Shown here: positions 1-8,025 of the stretch, piece after piece
How positions within the stretch are numbered: the stretch's first letter is position 1
How the letters are laid out: every line of letters begins with the position of its first letter
Assembly: GCF_026626635.1 (NCBI RefSeq)
Contig: NZ_JAPNKA010000001.1
Coordinates: 3,038,001-3,102,000 of the forward strand
Origin: Archangium lansingense
Lineage (GTDB): Bacteria; Myxococcota; Myxococcia; Myxococcales; Myxococcaceae
DNA length: 64,000 bases
Reading direction: 5' to 3'
Position numbers and translations under genes: made by a program
Notes under the pieces: generated by a model
Seen by the model: only the letters and a program-made list of their open reading frames with translations
The model's database searches: none
Told to the model about the DNA's origin: nothing

Positions 1-468
1 TTCGGACTCTCTTCGCGTGAGCTGCGGCTCCTCGAGGAGATCGACGGCGAGCAGACGCTCGATCAGCTGTTGCTGGGGGCGGGCATGCCGCAGGACACGG
101 CGCTCAAGGTGCTCGCCGTGGCCCGGGCCTTGGGCCTCATCACCCTGCGTCCCGCTGCCACGGCCTCCGGCTCCGAGCAGGAGGCTCCAGGGGAGCTGGA
201 CGTGCGCCGGCTCGAGTCCAAGTTCGAGGAGATCCAAGAGGCGGACTACTTCACCGTGCTCGGGCTCTCGCGCTCCGCTGGTGGCGAGGAGGTGAAGCGC
301 GCCTACGCGCTGCTCACCACCGAGTTCCACCCGCTGCGTTTCGCGGGGCACCCGGATCCTGCGCTCCAGCACCGTGCCCAGCAGATCTCCACGGCCCTGG
401 CCGAGGCGGCGCGGGCGCTCGCGGATGACCGGCTGCGCGAGGAGTATGCCCGCAGCCTGCTGGACTGA
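1..468 (+). CDS. DUF4388-type/J-domain-like regulatory protein, C-terminal part (5' truncated)
   Basis: The reading frame is open from the first base and ends at TGA 466-468, so the start lies left of the window. The visible N-terminal part ([17 protein letters not shown]...) resembles the winged-helix-like end of DUF4388 regions common in myxobacterial signalling proteins. The C-terminal half resembles a J domain (ADYFTVLGL... to the end). The J-domain HPD loop reads HPL (FHPLRF), so the Asp needed to stimulate DnaK ATPase is absent. I therefore infer a protein-interaction or regulatory role and not a working Hsp40. The family assignment of the N-terminal part is by resemblance only. Confidence 0.7.
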   Translation, partial: FGLSSRELRLLEEIDGEQTLDQLLLGAGMPQDTALKVLAVARALGLITLRPAATASGSEQEAPGELDVRRLESKFEEIQEADYFTVLGLSRSAGGEEVKRAYALLTTEFHPLRFAGHPDPALQHRAQQISTALAEAARALADDRLREEYARSLLD

Positions 469-495
469 GGGGCGGCCGCGTGCCGCCGGTCCGCC

Positions 496-1239
496 CTACC
501 TGGCCGAGACCTTGAAGGGATTGGACTGGGCGACGATGTGGCGCCCGACGCGCACGGTGAGCACCACGTTGCCGCCCTGCTTGTAGATGACGACCTGCTC
601 CTGCCGCACGCCCTTGCTGAAGGGGTTGCTCAGGTTCGGCTCGACGCGCCCCTTGTTGGCGGAGAGCTGCACCTGTCCCTCGAAGAGCGCCGCCTCCGGT
701 CCCTCGGCCCGCAGGGTGATGGTGAAGGGGACGCCGCGGACCTGCTCCGAGATGCGATCGATACGCAGGCCGGTGACGAGCGGCTCCTTGTCCTTGCCAC
801 CACCCTGGCCTGGTTCTTCTGGCTGAGGGTTCTCCGGGCCGCCGTCCACGGTCCGGGACTCGAGCTCCGGGGGGAGCGGGAGCACCGTGAGGCCATGCTC
901 GCTGACCGAGCCGCTTCCGTCCCCCAGCTCCAGCCGGACATCCTGCGGTCCGGCCGACAGGCTCCCGGGCACGTTGGCCAGCAGGGTCCCATCCTGTTCC
1001 ACGCGGGTGATGGTCACTTCCTGCTCGCCGATGAGCAGGGTCGGCGTCACCAGAGTCGCCGTTTGCTGGCCGTAGTCCACCTTCACCGGGAGAGGGGCAT
1101 CCAGCGTGACCACGATGGTCGCCGCCTCGCCGCTCACCACCTCCTCGGGCTCGATGGAGACGATGTTCGGCGCGGGCGACGCGTAGGGCTCGCAAGCGCA
1201 GAGCAACAAGGTCGACAGCAGGGTGATTTTCCGGAGCAC
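496..1239 (-). CDS. TIG/IPT-like lipoprotein, function unknown
   Basis: A 247-residue protein starting at GTG 1239, preceded by a good ribosome binding site (AGGAGGG) about 9 nt upstream. The N-terminus has a basic residue, a hydrophobic stretch and a lipobox ending in Cys (LLLCAC), so it is predicted to be a lipoprotein. Residues about 25-115 (IVSIEPEEVVSGEAATIVV...) look like an Ig-like IPT/TIG domain. A Gly/Pro/Glu-rich linker at about 125-150 leads to a second beta-rich domain. No catalytic motif is visible. A structural or binding role in the cell envelope is inferred. It faces away from def, with 308 bp between them. Confidence 0.75.
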   Translation of the reverse strand: MLRKITLLSTLLLCACEPYASPAPNIVSIEPEEVVSGEAATIVVTLDAPLPVKVDYGQQTATLVTPTLLIGEQEVTITRVEQDGTLLANVPGSLSAGPQDVRLELGDGSGSVSEHGLTVLPLPPELESRTVDGGPENPQPEEPGQGGGKDKEPLVTGLRIDRISEQVRGVPFTITLRAEGPEAALFEGQVQLSANKGRVEPNLSNPFSKGVRQEQVVIYKQGGNVVLTVRVGRHIVAQSNPFKVSAR

Positions 1240-1547
1240 GGCTAATCCCTCCTGAACCGGTCTACCGGGGAATACAGACTGACGCCAGTGTGCCTTTCCC
1301 CTGGCTCGGTGGAAAGTGACCCGGTGGCGCTTTCGTGTCGCGCTTCCCCAACAGAGCCACGGTACTGAAAAATTGAACTCAGAGTGGAGAAGAAAAGAAC
1401 GCGTTGTCCGGCAGTCGATGGATGAGCTCCCTCGCAGGAGTCGGAGCAGAGGGGGGCGCGTGGGGTACTGCCGCCGGGTGACAGAGCAGGCGGACGGGCT
1501 GCCCGGGTTGGTTGCCCGTCCTCTCCCGCGGAGTTAAGAGGGGCGCC
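1240..1547. other. Intergenic region between divergent lipoprotein and def genes
   Basis: This 308-bp stretch separates two divergent genes and must carry their promoters. It is locally less GC-rich around 1360-1400. I see no convincing -35/-10 pair, no strong hairpin and no small ORF with a ribosome binding site. Confidence 0.5.
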
Positions 1548-2069
1548 ATGGTTCGCGAAATCCTCATCTGGCCCGATCCCATCCTGAAGCAGAAAGCCAG
1601 GCCCGTGGCTCGGGTGGACGACTCCATCCGTACCCTGGTCAAGGACATGTTCGAGACCATGTACGCCGCCGATGGCGTGGGGCTCGCCGCGCCGCAGGTG
1701 GGCGTCCTGCAGCGCGTCATCGTCCTGGACACCCGGCCGCGCCAGCCCGAGTCCCAGCCGCTGGCGATGATCAACCCGGAGCTCATCGCGCTGGAGGGGA
1801 AGATGACCTACACCGAGGGCTGCCTGTCCATCCCCGGCGAGGCCGAGGACGTGGACCGCGCCGCGGTGGTGACGGTGAAGTTCCTGGACCCCGAGGGCCA
1901 GGAGCAGACGCTGACGTGCGACGGGCTGCTGGCCATCGCGGTGCAGCACGAGACGGACCACCTCAATGGCACCGTCTTCGTGGACCACGTCTCCACGCTC
2001 AAGCGGGAGCTCATCCGCAAGCGGATGAAGCGCGTCAAGGCCTCGCGCGAGGACCGGCCGTCGGTCTAG
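1548..2069 (+). CDS. def: Peptide deformylase
   Basis: A 173-residue metalloenzyme that removes the formyl group from the initiator Met of new proteins in the cytosol. All three family motifs are present: GVGLAAPQVG (about 43-52), EGCLSIPGE with the metal-ligand Cys92, and QHETDHLNG with His134, Glu135 and His138. The ATG at 1548 follows a ribosome binding site (AGAGGGG); an in-frame start at 1512 would add residues outside the family. The length is normal. Its 3' end overlaps the convergent nth gene by 35 bp. No fmt gene is adjacent. Confidence 0.97.
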   Translation: MVREILIWPDPILKQKARPVARVDDSIRTLVKDMFETMYAADGVGLAAPQVGVLQRVIVLDTRPRQPESQPLAMINPELIALEGKMTYTEGCLSIPGEAEDVDRAAVVTVKFLDPEGQEQTLTCDGLLAIAVQHETDHLNGTVFVDHVSTLKRELIRKRMKRVKASREDRPSV

Positions 2070-2736
2070 TCCGCACGCCCTTCTTGGGGCAGAGGTCCGC
2101 CACGTGGCAGCGCTCGCACTCGGGCGCCCGCGCGAAGCAGGTCCTCCGCCCGTGCCAGACCAGGAGCTGGTGGCCCTTGGCCCACCGCTCCGGCGGCAGC
2201 AGCGCCTGCATGTCCAGCTCCACCTTGTCCGGGTCCTCGTGGCGGGAGAAGCCCAGCCTGTGAGCCAGCCGCTTCACGTGGGTGTCCACGGGGAAGGCAT
2301 CGTCGCCGCCCAGATGGATGCACACCACGCCCGCCGTCTTGCGGCCTACACCTGGCAGCTCCTCGAGTGAGGCCCGTGAGCACGGCACCTCGCCCCCATG
2401 CTCGTCCACCAGCGCCCGCGCTGCGGCGACGATGTTCTTCGCCTTGGCGCGGTACAGGCCGCAGGTCTGGATGAACGGCTCCAGCTGCTCCGGGCTCGCC
2501 CGGGCGTACGAGTACGGATCCGGGAAACGTTGGAAGAGGGCGGGGGTGACCATGTTCACCCGCTTGTCCGTGCACTGGGCGGAGAGGATGACCGCCACCA
2601 GCAGCTCCATGGGGTTGCGATAGTTCAGCTCGATGCGCACGTCCGGCATGGACTCCTCCAGCCGGTCCAGCACGTCCACTGCCCGCTTCCGCCTCGACTC
2701 CATCGACTCGCGCGACACAGGGACTCTGTATGACAA
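2035..2736 (-). CDS. nth: Endonuclease III (DNA glycosylase/AP lyase)
   Basis: A 233-residue base-excision repair enzyme acting on oxidised pyrimidines. The helix-hairpin-helix LPGVGRKTAGVV holds the catalytic Lys133, and the catalytic Asp151 lies in VDTHV. Cys200, Cys207, Cys210 and Cys216 have the C-x6-C-x2-C-x5-C spacing of the [4Fe-4S] cluster. The start is TTG 2736, chosen because GGAGGT lies 6 nt upstream; the ATG at 2703 has no comparable site. The C-terminal tail (RTRPTAGPRARP) is basic and sits in the overlap with def. It is divergent from the M23 peptidase. Confidence 0.96.
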   Translation of the reverse strand: MSYRVPVSRESMESRRKRAVDVLDRLEESMPDVRIELNYRNPMELLVAVILSAQCTDKRVNMVTPALFQRFPDPYSYARASPEQLEPFIQTCGLYRAKAKNIVAAARALVDEHGGEVPCSRASLEELPGVGRKTAGVVCIHLGGDDAFPVDTHVKRLAHRLGFSRHEDPDKVELDMQALLPPERWAKGHQLLVWHGRRTCFARAPECERCHVADLCPKKGVRTRPTAGPRARP

Positions 2737-2778
2737 ACCGACCTCCGACGTAAAGGGGTTTCCACTACCTCTCAGGAC

Positions 2779-3978
2779 ATGTCACCTGATTTCCCTCTTG
2801 CATGGAACCTCGGAGGCCGGGCTCCGTTCCGTCCGCCGGGTGACACACAGGGAGCTGTCCTGACGCACTCGACGAGGGGTCGCGACACCTCCGCCGGGCG
2901 TTGGCTGGCCGAATCCCGGGAGGTTGGTAGACTGGTCAGCGCTTTGCGTCGTCTTGCCGCCCTCATGCTGCTCATCCTGTCGGCGTGTGCCTCTCCTCGC
3001 GCACGGCAGAAGATGAGCTTCGACGAGCTGTACGCGTCCAAGCCCGCGCCATCACGGGTGGACGCGGGGGCTGCCGCTGCGTCCCCGGGTGGAAATTCCG
3101 GCAAGTCGCAGCGGGCGAGGAGGCAGAGTGCGCCGCTGGTGGATGCGCCGATCTCCGAGGAGCTCCGAGCGGCCCTGGCCACCTTCGCTACGCAGGCGCG
3201 AGCCGCGCGGTCACAGGTGCAGCGGGGCAGTGCCATGCCGGACGAGCAGGTGCTCAACTGGCGGGAGATGAACACCACCCTGGACGCCTTCCTGGCGCAG
3301 TCCGCGCGCAAGACGTCCTCGCTGGATGTGGTGCGAGCCCGGGTGACGCTGGAGGCCGAGCTGGAGGAGGACGCGCGCGCCTACGGGGATATGCCCGCCG
3401 ACCTGGCCGATGCGGTGCTCGCCCGGATGGATCAGCTCGCGGTGCGCATGGCCGAGCTGCGCATGCTGCAACTCAAGCCCTCGAAGAAGCCCATTCAGTT
3501 CGCCTGGCCGGTGGACCCGGTCGTCATCACCAGCGTCTTCGGCAGCCGGGTGCATCCCATCACTGGCGAGGAGCGGGACCACCTGGGCCTGGATCTCGCG
3601 GCGAAGCGGGGCCAGCTTGTCACGGCAGCGGCGCGAGGGGTGGTGGTGCGCGCCGGGTGGAACGGCGCCCATGGCAACCAGGTGGTCGTCGAGCACGACG
3701 GGGACATCACCACCCGCTACAGCCACCTGTCGCGCGTGCTGGTGACGCCTGGAGAGGTGGTCGAGGAAGGGGATGTGGTGGGCGCGGCCGGCAGGACGGG
3801 CCTGGCCACCGGGGTGCATCTGCACTTCGAGCTGTGGCGTAATGGCCGGCCGTGTGATCCGCTCGACGAGCTGGGCCCCACCGAGTCTGGCGAGGAGCCC
3901 TCCTTCGTGCAGCGGGAGACGTCGGCTGAGGCCTCCAAACGAGAGGGGCGCCGTCCCATCGGACGACGCCCCCGGTGA
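2779..3978 (+). CDS. M23/LytM-domain lipoprotein (murein endopeptidase-like)
   Basis: Up to 399 residues with a C-terminal M23 peptidase domain. The zinc-site motifs are intact: HLGLD (H-x3-D) and HLHFE (H-x-H), with GNQVVVEHDG and YSHLS between them. It is probably a periplasmic peptidoglycan endopeptidase or amidase activator. The middle is helical and may be coiled-coil. A lipobox (LILSAC) lies about 62 residues after ATG 2779, which suggests the true start is nearer, for example TTG 2944, though that codon lacks a well-placed ribosome binding site. The first 55 residues do not look like a leader and may be untranslated. Confidence 0.88.
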   Translation: MSPDFPLAWNLGGRAPFRPPGDTQGAVLTHSTRGRDTSAGRWLAESREVGRLVSALRRLAALMLLILSACASPRARQKMSFDELYASKPAPSRVDAGAAAASPGGNSGKSQRARRQSAPLVDAPISEELRAALATFATQARAARSQVQRGSAMPDEQVLNWREMNTTLDAFLAQSARKTSSLDVVRARVTLEAELEEDARAYGDMPADLADAVLARMDQLAVRMAELRMLQLKPSKKPIQFAWPVDPVVITSVFGSRVHPITGEERDHLGLDLAAKRGQLVTAAARGVVVRAGWNGAHGNQVVVEHDGDITTRYSHLSRVLVTPGEVVEEGDVVGAAGRTGLATGVHLHFELWRNGRPCDPLDELGPTESGEEPSFVQRETSAEASKREGRRPIGRRPR

Positions 3979-4001
3979 GGTCGGAGCGCGCTCGCGAGCG
4001 C
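3945..4001. terminator. Bidirectional terminator-like hairpins between M23 gene and HU
   Basis: Two inverted repeats sit between the convergent genes. The first spans the M23 stop codon: arms 3945-3956 and 3961-3972, twelve positions with one mismatch, loop of 4. The second, 3988-4001, is a perfect 14-bp palindrome (GCGCTCGCGAGCGC). No U-run follows, so the termination role is inferred from position. Confidence 0.55.
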
Positions 4002-4008
4002 CTGCGGA

Positions 4009-4278
4009 CTACAGCGAGTTCTTCAGCTCTTTGGCGGGCCGGAAGCCGATCGTCTTCGAGGCCTTGAGCTTCATCATCTCGTTGGTCTGCGGGTTGCGGA
4101 TCTTCCGCGCCTTGCGAGAGCGGACCGACCAGGTGCCGAAGCCGGGGTAGCTGAAGCGCTGGTCCTTCTTCACCGCCTTGCCGATGTTGGCGAAGACGAT
4201 GTCGAGAATCTCCGCCGCCGACTTCTTCGTCAGCCGCGACTGCGCCGCCACCGCCTCCACGAGCTCTGCCTTGGTCAT
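4009..4278 (-). CDS. HU family nucleoid protein
   Basis: An 89-residue histone-like DNA-bending protein of normal HU length. It has the helical dimerisation half (KAELVEAVAAQSRLTKKSAAE), the GFGTWSVRSRKARK beta segment and the DNA-binding arm with the intercalating Pro (IRNPQTNE). The ATG at 4278 follows a strong GGAGGAG site. It compacts the chromosome and assists repair, replication and recombination as a dimer. Upstream, a perfect TTGACA -35 box is visible on the minus strand (see the promoter entry). The family also includes IHF subunits; this sequence is closer to HU. Confidence 0.95.
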   Translation of the reverse strand: MTKAELVEAVAAQSRLTKKSAAEILDIVFANIGKAVKKDQRFSYPGFGTWSVRSRKARKIRNPQTNEMMKLKASKTIGFRPAKELKNSL

Positions 4279-4587
4279 CCGCGCTCTCCTCCGTCAGCGA
4301 ATTCGAAAGTCCGAGGTTGGTAACAAATCGCTCTTTTGTCTGTCAATGCTGACAACCGTTGCGAGGCCGGTAGATCGGCCTGCGCGCGGTTCGCGAGGAA
4401 TTTGACGGATCGCCTGGCTCCTCTAGAGAGGAGAAGCCTGCTCCGCTGCTCGGGCCCGAGCGCCGTGAGGCCCTGGTGTCGCGTGGGGGATGGATGTGAT
4501 CGATTGAGCAGGTTTTTCTTTGTCATTTCGATCATTTGCGAGGCTTCCGCTGATCCAGATGGGCATGGAAGGCTGGCAGGTAATAGT
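4279..4587. other. Intergenic region between HU and beta-helix gene
   Basis: About 309 bp between divergent genes, with an AT-richer patch at 4500-4560. It contains the HU promoter candidate. I see no clear promoter for the rightward gene, no strong hairpin and no small ORF that I would defend. Confidence 0.5.
4317..4346 (-). promoter_or_regulatory. Candidate sigma70 promoter for HU
   Basis: On the minus strand a perfect -35 box TTGACA (4341-4346) is followed, 18 bp on, by TACCAA (4317-4322) as a weak -10. It would start transcription about 30 nt before the HU start codon. The -10 is poor, so this is a candidate only. Confidence 0.4.
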
Positions 4588-5925
4588 GTGTGCGATCGAA
4601 TGCTCCGCTGCCTGCTGATGATCGCCTGCCTGACGTTTGTGCCCTGCTGTGCATCCTCCGGGATGATCCCCACCGGCGAGCCAGCCGGGCGGGCTGAGGT
4701 GTGGGTGGACGGGACGAGGAGCGAGGCGGGAGACGGTTCGCGGACACGGCCCTTCGCCTCCCTGTCCGAGGCGCTGGCACGGGTGCAGGAAGGGGGACCT
4801 CCTGTCCGGGTGCACCTGGCGCCGGGGCGCTACCGGGGACCCTTCGTCCTGCCCGCCGGGTTGGAGCTGGTGGGGGCGGGTGAGGGCTCGGTGCTGTACG
4901 GGGAGGGGGCGGAGCCGGTGATCCGGGCGCCTGGCGGAGTCCTCTTGAAGGACCTGGCGTTCGAGGCGGAGGGCAAGGGGGCGGTGGGGGTGCTGCTGGT
5001 GGGGGGCTCGCGAGCGGAGGTGCGTGAGGCCACGTTCACTGGCGCCTTCAAGAAGGGGGTGGAGGCTCGGGACGCGGAGGTGGAGCTGGAGTCCGTGCGC
5101 TTCCGAGGGCTCGTGACGGCGCTCTACCAGGAGGCAGGACGGGTGCGGCTGCGGCACGTGTCGGTGGAGGGAGGGAGTGAGGCCGGGCTCTTCGTCCAGA
5201 GGGGCACGCTGCGGCTCGAGGACGTCACCGTCACCGGGCACGAGTATGGCCTCCAGTCCATGAAGGCCACGCTGGAGGGGCGGGGCTTCACCTCTGTGCG
5301 AGCGCTCCGGGCGGGCCTTGCGCTCGTCGGCTCCCAGGTGGAGCTGGAGGACACGGTGGTGCTGGACAGTGGCGGCTTCGGTGGAGTGTCGCTGTTGGCT
5401 TCGGAGACGGTGCTGCGCGGCCTCCGAGTGGAGGGGGGCGAGGAGTATGGCGTCTCGGTCTCGCGCGGGCGGCTCCAGCTGGAGCGGGCGGTCATCACCG
5501 GCCTGAAGACGCGCGACGGAGACGCAGGGGATGGGCTGCACTTGCGCGATGCCCAGGTGGAAGTGGAGGGCCTCCTGGTGCGCGAGGTCGCGGGCGTGGG
5601 CGTGCTGGCGGCGCAGGGCTCCCAGGTGGTGCTGCGCGAGGTATCCCTGGAGGCCTGCCGGGAGGCCGGGGTCTGGGCGGAGACGCTGGGCCAGGTGACG
5701 GCGGTGGGCCTGGAGGTGCGCGGCTCGGGCGGGCCCGCGCTGGTCGCCCTGGAGGACGGGGTGCTGCGGGTGGACGCGCTCACGGCGCGGGACAACGCCG
5801 CGGGGCTCGTGAAGGCGGACTGTCAGGGCGCGACGGGGGTGACGCTGAGTCGCGTGACGGGTCAGGGCGTGGGGACGGCAACGGGGCCCGGGCTGGCCTG
5901 TGTCGTGACAAGTCCCTCTCCCTGA
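4588..5925 (+). CDS. Right-handed beta-helix repeat protein, exported
   Basis: About 445 residues. After a leader (RCLLMIACLTFVPCC) comes WVDGTRSEAGDGSRTRPFAS, the typical opening of DUF1565/NosD-like parallel beta-helix proteins, then many imperfect 20-25-residue turns (V-E-L-E-x-V-R-F-x-G, L-R-L-E-D-V-T-V-T-G and similar). Such folds bind or cleave polysaccharide or act as surface adhesins; no catalytic residues can be named. The start is uncertain: GTG 4588 has AGGT upstream, ATG 4600 has none. The Cys pair at the end of the leader may be a weak lipobox. The 3' end overlaps the convergent hydrolase gene by 64 bp. Confidence 0.75.
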   Translation: MCDRMLRCLLMIACLTFVPCCASSGMIPTGEPAGRAEVWVDGTRSEAGDGSRTRPFASLSEALARVQEGGPPVRVHLAPGRYRGPFVLPAGLELVGAGEGSVLYGEGAEPVIRAPGGVLLKDLAFEAEGKGAVGVLLVGGSRAEVREATFTGAFKKGVEARDAEVELESVRFRGLVTALYQEAGRVRLRHVSVEGGSEAGLFVQRGTLRLEDVTVTGHEYGLQSMKATLEGRGFTSVRALRAGLALVGSQVELEDTVVLDSGGFGGVSLLASETVLRGLRVEGGEEYGVSVSRGRLQLERAVITGLKTRDGDAGDGLHLRDAQVEVEGLLVREVAGVGVLAAQGSQVVLREVSLEACREAGVWAETLGQVTAVGLEVRGSGGPALVALEDGVLRVDALTARDNAAGLVKADCQGATGVTLSRVTGQGVGTATGPGLACVVTSPSP

Positions 5926-7016
5926 CGCAGGGGCGTGGCGTGGGCGGCCAGCCAGCCGCGGATCTCCGGGTGGACCTCGAGCGGGGCGCCCGTGCCGAAG
6001 AGCAGATCTCCATGCCCGTAGTCCATCTTGTCGCCGCGCTCGCAGCCGAAGACGTGGAGGTGCTTGTCCGGCGAGCCGACCAGCTCGTACTGCGCGCGCA
6101 GGTTCTTCGGCGAGGCCAGCCGATCCAGGCTCCCGCCCATCACCATCACCGGCATCGAGAGCCGTGCCAGCCCCGCGCGCCAGTCCACGCTTCCATCAAA
6201 GGAGCGGAAGGCGTCGTGGTCGATCCAATCCTGGAACTGCCGCAGCACGTTGCGGCTCATCGACGCCATCATGTTCGCGTAGACCTTGCGCTGGGTGGGC
6301 GGGAGGATGTGCTTCGGGTTGATGATGACGTCGGACAGGGGCAGGGTGACATAGCCGAGGAAGGGCGCCAGCGTGCGGCTGATCCACTCGTTGCGGAAGC
6401 CGCGCGGCCAGGCCGCCTTGCTGCCCACATAGATGAGCCGGCGGATGAGAGGATCCGCCGGGAAGAAGACCGGCGAGCCCAGCGCGAGCAGTCCCGCGAG
6501 CTTTGGCCCCGCGGGGCCCTGCGCCACGGCGTAGCCCACCAGTCCTCCCAGCGAGTGGCCGACCCAGAAGGCGCGCCGGGCTCCTGTCTGGGCGAGTGCC
6601 TGTTCGATGAGCGCGGGCCCGTCCTGGGTGACCAGGTCATCCACTGTGACGTCGGGCCAGCGGCGGCCCCGGGGTGGGAGACGCGAGTGGCCAATGCCGC
6701 GCCACTCCACGCTGAAGCAGTCGAAGCCGGCCTCGGACAGGGCGTGGGCCAGGGAGTAGGGCGGCTCGAAGTCGAAGGTGCACCGGTTGGCGGCGAGCCC
6801 GTGGCACAGCAGCACCGGCTCCTCGAAGCGCCGGTTCGCGGCGCGCCGCACGTGCACGGTCAGCTCCCAACCATCCTGACAGCGGACCTTCAGGAGCTCG
6901 GGCTCGGCCGTGTGCAGGCGGTACCACCGGCGCACGGCGAGCACCCACAGACCATTCACACCCAACAGGGCAAGCACCGCGAGCAATATCCACAGGGTCC
7001 AACGCACCGCGTCCAT
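5862..7016 (-). CDS. Membrane-anchored alpha/beta hydrolase
   Basis: A 384-residue protein with one N-terminal membrane segment (about 5-28) and an alpha/beta hydrolase domain. Visible features are an oxyanion HG motif (CHGLAANR), a nucleophile elbow GHSLGG (Ser155), a likely acid in MGGSLDRLAS and a likely His in MDYGHGDLLFG. It resembles lipase or esterase-type enzymes; the substrate is unknown. The start at 7016 is fixed by GGGAGG 4 nt upstream; an in-frame ATG at 7100 would extend into the promoter of the divergent pssA. The 3' end overlaps the beta-helix gene by 64 bp. Confidence 0.85.
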   Translation of the reverse strand: MDAVRWTLWILLAVLALLGVNGLWVLAVRRWYRLHTAEPELLKVRCQDGWELTVHVRRAANRRFEEPVLLCHGLAANRCTFDFEPPYSLAHALSEAGFDCFSVEWRGIGHSRLPPRGRRWPDVTVDDLVTQDGPALIEQALAQTGARRAFWVGHSLGGLVGYAVAQGPAGPKLAGLLALGSPVFFPADPLIRRLIYVGSKAAWPRGFRNEWISRTLAPFLGYVTLPLSDVIINPKHILPPTQRKVYANMMASMSRNVLRQFQDWIDHDAFRSFDGSVDWRAGLARLSMPVMVMGGSLDRLASPKNLRAQYELVGSPDKHLHVFGCERGDKMDYGHGDLLFGTGAPLEVHPEIRGWLAAHATPLRQGEGLVTTQASPGPVAVPTP

Positions 7017-7117
7017 CAACCCTCCCGAAGACCGGGCAAATAAAACCCTGATATGCTCCGTTTCCCCTCGGCTTTCACTGGAACAGCCAGTGGCCGACAC
7101 CTGGAGTCAGGAGAACG

Positions 7118-7966
7118 ATGAGACCCCACAAGTTGATGTTCGTCCTGCCCAACCTGTTCACGGTCTCCTCCATCCTCTGTGGCTTCTACGCCATGATCCT
7201 CTGTGCGGGGCAGCCGGGCCCGGCGCAGTTCAACCAGGCGGCCCTGTCCATCCTCTTCGCCATGTTCTTCGACGGGTTCGACGGCCGTGTCGCCCGCCTG
7301 ACGAAGACCCAGAGCGACTTCGGGATGCAGCTGGACAGCCTGGCGGATGTCATCTCGTTCGGCGCCGCACCTGGCCTCCTGGTCTACAAGTGGGCACTCG
7401 AGCCCCTGGGTTTCCTGGGCCTCTTCCTCTCCTTCGCCTTCGCCGCCTGCGGCGCGCTGCGGCTCGCGCGGTTCAACGTGATCGCCATGCGCAGCCCCCA
7501 GGGCGGTGGCGGGAGCTTCTTCGTCGGTCTGCCCATCCCGCTGGCCGCCGGCGTGCTCGTCTCGATGATCATCGCCCACCACGCTGCCACGGGCGGTGAG
7601 GTGCTCGAGGGTTCGGTTCGGGGTCCTGTGGCGGTGGCGGCGACCCTGCTCGCGCTGCTGATGGTGTCCACCGTCCGGTACCGGACCTTCAAGGACCTGC
7701 GCCTGTCCCGCCGTTCGGCGTTCATTCTCCTGCTGGTGCTCGCCAGTGGCGTGGTCATCGGCACCCGCTTCCACCCGGCCTATGTGCTGGTGGCCTACTC
7801 GTTCGCCTACCTGGCCTTCGGTCTGGTGGAGTCCGCCTTCCTGGTGCGCAACCGCCTCGTGGCCCGGAAGGTGCGGACGGGCGCGGGCGTCGCGACCGTC
7901 CTCGAGGAGGAGGCGGAGGACGACGAGCTGGACGACGAGGACGAGGACGAGCAGAAGGTAGCGTAA
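7118..7966 (+). CDS. pssA: CDP-diacylglycerol-serine O-phosphatidyltransferase
   Basis: A 282-residue integral membrane enzyme making phosphatidylserine, the precursor of phosphatidylethanolamine. The CDP-alcohol phosphotransferase motif is complete: Asp55-Gly56, Ala59-Arg60, Gly69, Asp73 and Asp77. Several membrane helices follow. The C-terminus ends in an acidic tail (about 262-280, almost all Glu/Asp), which is not needed for catalysis and looks lineage-specific. The ATG has AGGAG close upstream. The PSS assignment over PGP synthase rests on the N-terminal PNLFTVSSILCGFYA pattern typical of PssA type II. No psd gene is adjacent. Confidence 0.92.
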   Translation: MRPHKLMFVLPNLFTVSSILCGFYAMILCAGQPGPAQFNQAALSILFAMFFDGFDGRVARLTKTQSDFGMQLDSLADVISFGAAPGLLVYKWALEPLGFLGLFLSFAFAACGALRLARFNVIAMRSPQGGGGSFFVGLPIPLAAGVLVSMIIAHHAATGGEVLEGSVRGPVAVAATLLALLMVSTVRYRTFKDLRLSRRSAFILLLVLASGVVIGTRFHPAYVLVAYSFAYLAFGLVESAFLVRNRLVARKVRTGAGVATVLEEEAEDDELDDEDEDEQKVA

Positions 7967-8025
7967 GCCGCGCGCGTCTCGTGGCACGTGCCGGAGGCGG
8001 CGCGTGCGGCTAGGATGCGCCGCCC

